A stretch of 16,084 nt of DNA from an uncultured Clostridia bacterium (GTDB taxonomy: Bacteria; Bacillota; Clostridia; Oscillospirales; CAG-272): the NCBI GenBank assembly GCA_937914815.1, contig CALDMI010000188.1:1-16084 (forward strand), read 5' to 3'. Below the pieces are notes generated by a model. That model was given only the letters and a program-made list of their open reading frames with translations, ran no database searches and had not been told where the DNA came from. This document shows, piece by piece, positions 12,777-16,084 of the stretch; within the stretch, counting starts at the first letter, position 1; every line of letters begins with the position of its first letter. The translations under genes were made by a program, and so were the position numbers.

Positions 12777-15308
12777 ATGAGTGAAATAAAGTTTCAGATA
12801 AAGAAGAGCCCGAGAATAGACAGGCTCATCTCCGACCTGTACGCTAAGATGCCGGAGGTCGAGGCTGACCGCGCGGAGCTGCTCACCGAGAGCTATAAGG
12901 CTACCGAGGCACTCCCTATCGTAAAGCGGCGCTCCGCGGCTTTCAGCCATATACTTCATAACATTCCGATAGTCATCCGCCCGGGCGAGCTCATTGTCGG
13001 CTCGAATACAAAATCTCCCCGCGGCTGTCAGACCTTCCCGGAGTACTCGTTTGAGTGGCTCCGCGCGGAGTATGACACCCTCGCGACCCGCGAGGCGGAC
13101 CCGTTCTATATATCAAAAGAAACGGTTGACAGGCTCGAAGCCGTGCACCCCTACTGGTACGGCAAAACGAACAGCGACCTCGCAAAAAGCTACATGAACC
13201 CTGATGTCCTCGACGTCTTCATGAACCACGGCATATTCACCGTCGGTAACTACTTCTATAACGGCATCGGGCACATGTGCGTCAACTATGAAAAGGTACT
13301 GCGCATAGGCTACCGCGGAATTATCGCGGAGGCGGAGGAAAAGCTCTCCGCGCTCACACAGACCGACCCCGCATATCTTCGCAAGCGTCAGCTGCTTGAG
13401 GCTATGATTGAGAGCTGTGAGGCGGTTATAGATTATGCAAAGAGATACGCCGAGCTTGCAAAGCGGGAGGCGGCGGAGTGCCGCGACCCGGAGCGCCGGC
13501 GCGAGCTTGAAATTATCGCCGAAAACTGTACACGGGTGCCGGAGTACCCGGCTGAGACCTTCTGGCAGGCGTGCCAGTCCTTCTGGTTTGTACAGCAGCT
13601 TCTTCAGTGCGAATCGAGCGGGCACTCAATATCCCCCGGAAGATTTGATGTCTACATGTACCCCTATTTCAAGTCCGACCTTGACAAGGGTACTGTTACC
13701 TACGAGTCGGCGCAGGAGCTCCTTGACTGCATATGGGTAAAACTCAACGACATAAACAAGGTGCGCGACGCCGTGTCATCCGAGGGCTTTGCAGGCTACG
13801 GAATGTTCCAGAACCTCATTGTCGGCGGACAGGACGAGGAGGGGCTCGACTCAACTAACGACCTCTCGTATATGTGCCTTGAAGCCACTATGCACGTAAG
13901 GCTCCCGCAACCCTCTCTCTCGATACGCGTATGGAACCTCTCGCCGCACTCCCTCCTTGTAAAGGCGGCGGCTGTCACCCGCGAGGGTCTCGGCGTTCCG
14001 GCTTACTACAACGACGAGGTGATAATCCCCGCCCTCATGTCCCGCGGCGCGAGCCTCGAAGAGGCGCGCGGGTATTGCATAATCGGATGCGTCGAGCCGC
14101 AGGTCCCGCATAAGACCGACGGCTGGCATGACGCGGCGTTCTTCAACATGTGCCGCCCGCTCGAGCTTGTATTTTCAAGCGGAGTCGACAAGGGCGAGCA
14201 GATAGGACCCCGCACCCCGGATGTGTGCTCTATGACCTCGTTTGACGAGTTCTATCAGGCGTACATCACCCAGATGAACTTCTTTATCGAAATGCTTGTA
14301 AACGCGGACAACGCCGTCGATATGGCGCACCCCGTCCGCTGTCCCCTCCCCTTCCAGTCCTGTATGGTCGACGACTGTATGGACCGCGGGCTCACAATGC
14401 AGGAGGGCGGCGCGCATTACAACTTCACGGGTCCGCAGGGCTTCGGTATCGCGAATGTCACCGACTCTCTCCTTGCCGTAAAGACGCTCGTATTTGACGA
14501 GCGGCGCGTCAGCATGGCGGAGTACAAGGCGGCGCTCGAGGATAATTACGGAAAGCCGCTCACCGACAAGCGGGCAAGAGAGCTTACCGTCCGGGTTGTC
14601 AGCGAGCTCGCAAAGGCGGGAAAGGTCCCGACCGACGCGGAGATACGCGGAATATTCGATGAAATAAAGTCAAACTCCCGCGTCAGCGCGGAGAAAAAGG
14701 CAAAGTATGACGAGCTTCTCTCAATGATAGAGGCTCTCCCGAAATACGGAAACGATATAACCGAAATAGATCTCTTCGCCCGGAAAATAGGAGAGACCTA
14801 TTCCGCGCCGCTCCAGAAGTACAGAAACCCGCGCGGCGGAATGTTCCAGGCGGGGCTCTACCCCGTTTCGGCAAATGTCCTCCTCGGTCACCAGACCGGC
14901 GCGACCCCGGACGGGCGGCTCGCGAATATGCCGGTCGCCGACGGTGTCGGACCCGGTCCCGGCAGAGACACAAAGGGACCGACGGCTACGGCGTCCTCTG
15001 TCGCAAGGCTCAACCATGCGCAGGCGTCGAACGGTACGCTCTTCAATCAGAAGTTCCACCCGTCCGCCCTCGCAGGGAGCGCGAGCCTTGACAAATTCGT
15101 CGCCTACCTGCGCGGATACTTCGACCAGAAGGGCATGCACGTGCAGTACAATGTGGTCTCGCGCGAGACGCTGCTTGACGCGCAGGAGCACCCCGAAAAT
15201 TACAAAACTCTCGTTGTCCGCGTCGCGGGCTACAGCGCCCTCTTCACGACGCTCTCCCGCGCTCTCCAGGACGATATAATCAGCCGTACCGAGCAGACCG
15301 GGTTTTAA
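12777..15308 (+). CDS. B12-independent glycyl-radical diol dehydratase (1,2-propanediol dehydratase type)
   Basis: The 843-residue protein is a glycyl-radical enzyme. The radical glycine is Gly818 in RVAGYSALFTTLS near the C-terminus; the thiyl cysteine is Cys438 and the base Glu440 in GCVEPQVPHK. His166 (GIGHMC) and His283 (SSGHSISPGRF) match substrate-binding histidines of glycerol dehydratase, and an aspartate follows at ~452. This set marks the glycerol/1,2-propanediol dehydratase branch rather than pyruvate formate-lyase (adjacent double cysteine) or choline lyase. Length and residue numbers agree with what I recall of the Roseburia propanediol dehydratase. A ~45-residue helical insertion (about 585-650) relative to the shorter Clostridium glycerol dehydratase is present. 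No separate cargo helix is visible at either end. Start ATG follows GGAGG by 7 bases. It removes water from (S)-1,2-propanediol to give propionaldehyde. Glycerol could be an alternative substrate. Confidence 0.92.
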   Translation: MSEIKFQIKKSPRIDRLISDLYAKMPEVEADRAELLTESYKATEALPIVKRRSAAFSHILHNIPIVIRPGELIVGSNTKSPRGCQTFPEYSFEWLRAEYDTLATREADPFYISKETVDRLEAVHPYWYGKTNSDLAKSYMNPDVLDVFMNHGIFTVGNYFYNGIGHMCVNYEKVLRIGYRGIIAEAEEKLSALTQTDPAYLRKRQLLEAMIESCEAVIDYAKRYAELAKREAAECRDPERRRELEIIAENCTRVPEYPAETFWQACQSFWFVQQLLQCESSGHSISPGRFDVYMYPYFKSDLDKGTVTYESAQELLDCIWVKLNDINKVRDAVSSEGFAGYGMFQNLIVGGQDEEGLDSTNDLSYMCLEATMHVRLPQPSLSIRVWNLSPHSLLVKAAAVTREGLGVPAYYNDEVIIPALMSRGASLEEARGYCIIGCVEPQVPHKTDGWHDAAFFNMCRPLELVFSSGVDKGEQIGPRTPDVCSMTSFDEFYQAYITQMNFFIEMLVNADNAVDMAHPVRCPLPFQSCMVDDCMDRGLTMQEGGAHYNFTGPQGFGIANVTDSLLAVKTLVFDERRVSMAEYKAALEDNYGKPLTDKRARELTVRVVSELAKAGKVPTDAEIRGIFDEIKSNSRVSAEKKAKYDELLSMIEALPKYGNDITEIDLFARKIGETYSAPLQKYRNPRGGMFQAGLYPVSANVLLGHQTGATPDGRLANMPVADGVGPGPGRDTKGPTATASSVARLNHAQASNGTLFNQKFHPSALAGSASLDKFVAYLRGYFDQKGMHVQYNVVSRETLLDAQEHPENYKTLVVRVAGYSALFTTLSRALQDDIISRTEQTGF

Positions 15309-15441
15309 CCTGTGAAGGCACTGTAAGAAACTTTACAGAAAGTAAAGACCGTAAAAATAACCTCAGATAAACCGCAAAAAATCATAAAGCCGCAAAGAAA
15401 ACGGCAGCGAAAAACACCGCTTTGGCGGAGAAAGGAGCCCT

Positions 15442-16084
15442 ATGGACAATATATACGACCGCACCGGGCGTATCTTTGACATTCAAAGATACTCGATACA
15501 CGACGGACCCGGCATAAGAACAATAATATTCTTCAAGGGTTGCTTTCTCCGTTGCCGGTGGTGTTGTAACCCTGAGTCACAGGAGTACGCCGTACAGACC
15601 ATGACGCAGGGCGGAAAGGTCAAGACCGTCGGGCGGGATGTCACGGTGCGCGAGCTCATGGACGAGGCAACGCGGGATATTATATATTTCAACCGCTCCG
15701 GCGGCGGAATAACCCTCTCGGGCGGCGAGTGCCTTGCACAGCCGGATTTCTGCGAGGCAGTCCTCCGCGCGACGCATGAGGCGGGGATAAATACCGCGAT
15801 AGAGACCACCGCGTTTGCAAAGCGCGCGGTGCTCGAGCGGATAATCCCGCATGTGGACTATGTCCTGATGGACATAAAGCATATGAACCCTACAAAGCAC
15901 AAGCTCTTCACCGGGCAGTCAAACGAGGTGATACTCGATAACGCGCGCTGGATGGCGAAAAATGCAAAGAGCCTCACAATCAGGACTCCGGTTGTCCCGG
16001 GCTTTAATGACACGCGGGAGGATATAGCGATGATAGCCCGCTTCGCCGCGTCGCTCGGCGGAGCTACGGAGGGACTGCACCTTC
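15442..16084 (+). CDS. Glycyl-radical enzyme activating enzyme (radical SAM), 3' end outside window
   Basis: The frame opens at the ATG at 15442, preceded by AAAGGAG, and stays open to the window edge (214 residues seen). The N-terminal YSIHDGPGIRTIIFFKGC is the activase signature, and Cys34-x3-Cys38-x2-Cys41 is the radical SAM motif holding the 4Fe-4S cluster that cleaves S-adenosylmethionine. SGGGITLSGGECLAQ (86-100) carries the GGE SAM-binding motif; DIKHMN and RTPVVPGFND are further conserved strands. It would abstract hydrogen from Gly818 of the dehydratase encoded just upstream. After the third cysteine only ~40 residues separate it from the GGG/GGE region, with no cysteine-rich ferredoxin insert, so it resembles the compact pyruvate formate-lyase activase. 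The family usually has 240-310 residues, so roughly 30-50 more are expected beyond the edge. Confidence 0.95.
   Translation, partial: MDNIYDRTGRIFDIQRYSIHDGPGIRTIIFFKGCFLRCRWCCNPESQEYAVQTMTQGGKVKTVGRDVTVRELMDEATRDIIYFNRSGGGITLSGGECLAQPDFCEAVLRATHEAGINTAIETTAFAKRAVLERIIPHVDYVLMDIKHMNPTKHKLFTGQSNEVILDNARWMAKNAKSLTIRTPVVPGFNDTREDIAMIARFAASLGGATEGLHL

Overview
The window looks like part of the chromosome of an uncultured, probably gut-associated, anaerobic Clostridia member (Bacillota). This rests on a YlmH-type S4 protein, strong AGGAGG-like ribosome binding sites, textbook TTGACA/TATAAT promoters, high G+C with many ATA/AGA codons, and oxygen-sensitive glycyl-radical chemistry. I cannot name the genus.

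Layout. (1) 2-619: 3' part of a ylmH-like RNA-binding gene on +. (2) 620-865: no gene; a long imperfect hairpin and a bidirectional terminator. (3) 866-2710 on -: a heparinase II/III-family polysaccharide lyase with its own near-consensus promoter. (4) 3011-4219 on -: acetate kinase with its own promoter and a strong terminator. (5) 4220-4490: a divergent control region with one promoter for each direction and two palindromes. (6) 4491-16084 on +: one long collinear gene set for a glycyl-radical microcompartment (GRM, the fucose/rhamnose or 1,2-propanediol type with a class II aldolase, called GRM5 in published schemes). It runs off the right edge inside the activating-enzyme gene.

How the genes work together (known pathway logic applied to recognised families). 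The FucA-like aldolase splits fuculose-1-phosphate or rhamnulose-1-phosphate into DHAP and lactaldehyde. Lactaldehyde is reduced to 1,2-propanediol, possibly by the locus's zinc alcohol dehydrogenase. The B12-independent glycyl-radical dehydratase makes propionaldehyde. This is oxidised to propionyl-CoA by the PduP-like aldehyde dehydrogenase and reduced to propanol by an alcohol dehydrogenase, which balances NAD(H). PduL converts propionyl-CoA to propionyl-phosphate, and the divergent acetate/propionate kinase can harvest ATP. The shell is built from four single-domain hexamer proteins (two nearly identical, one divergent, one with an extended pore loop and basic tail), one tandem-domain trimer with the PduT pore cysteine, and one EutN/CcmL-type vertex protein. 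A PduS-like flavin/Fe-S protein probably passes electrons through the PduT-like shell protein.

Most of the locus fits a known microcompartment class. The less ordinary details are: a four-cysteine cluster between the aldolase body and its encapsulation helix; a zinc-type MDR alcohol dehydrogenase carrying an encapsulation helix; a cysteine in an enlarged pore loop of the PduK-like shell protein; a near-identical shell-gene pair flanking a divergent one; a 305-base gap with a GC-rich hairpin before pduL; an activating enzyme with no auxiliary ferredoxin insert near its radical-SAM motif; and paired palindromes in the divergent control region.
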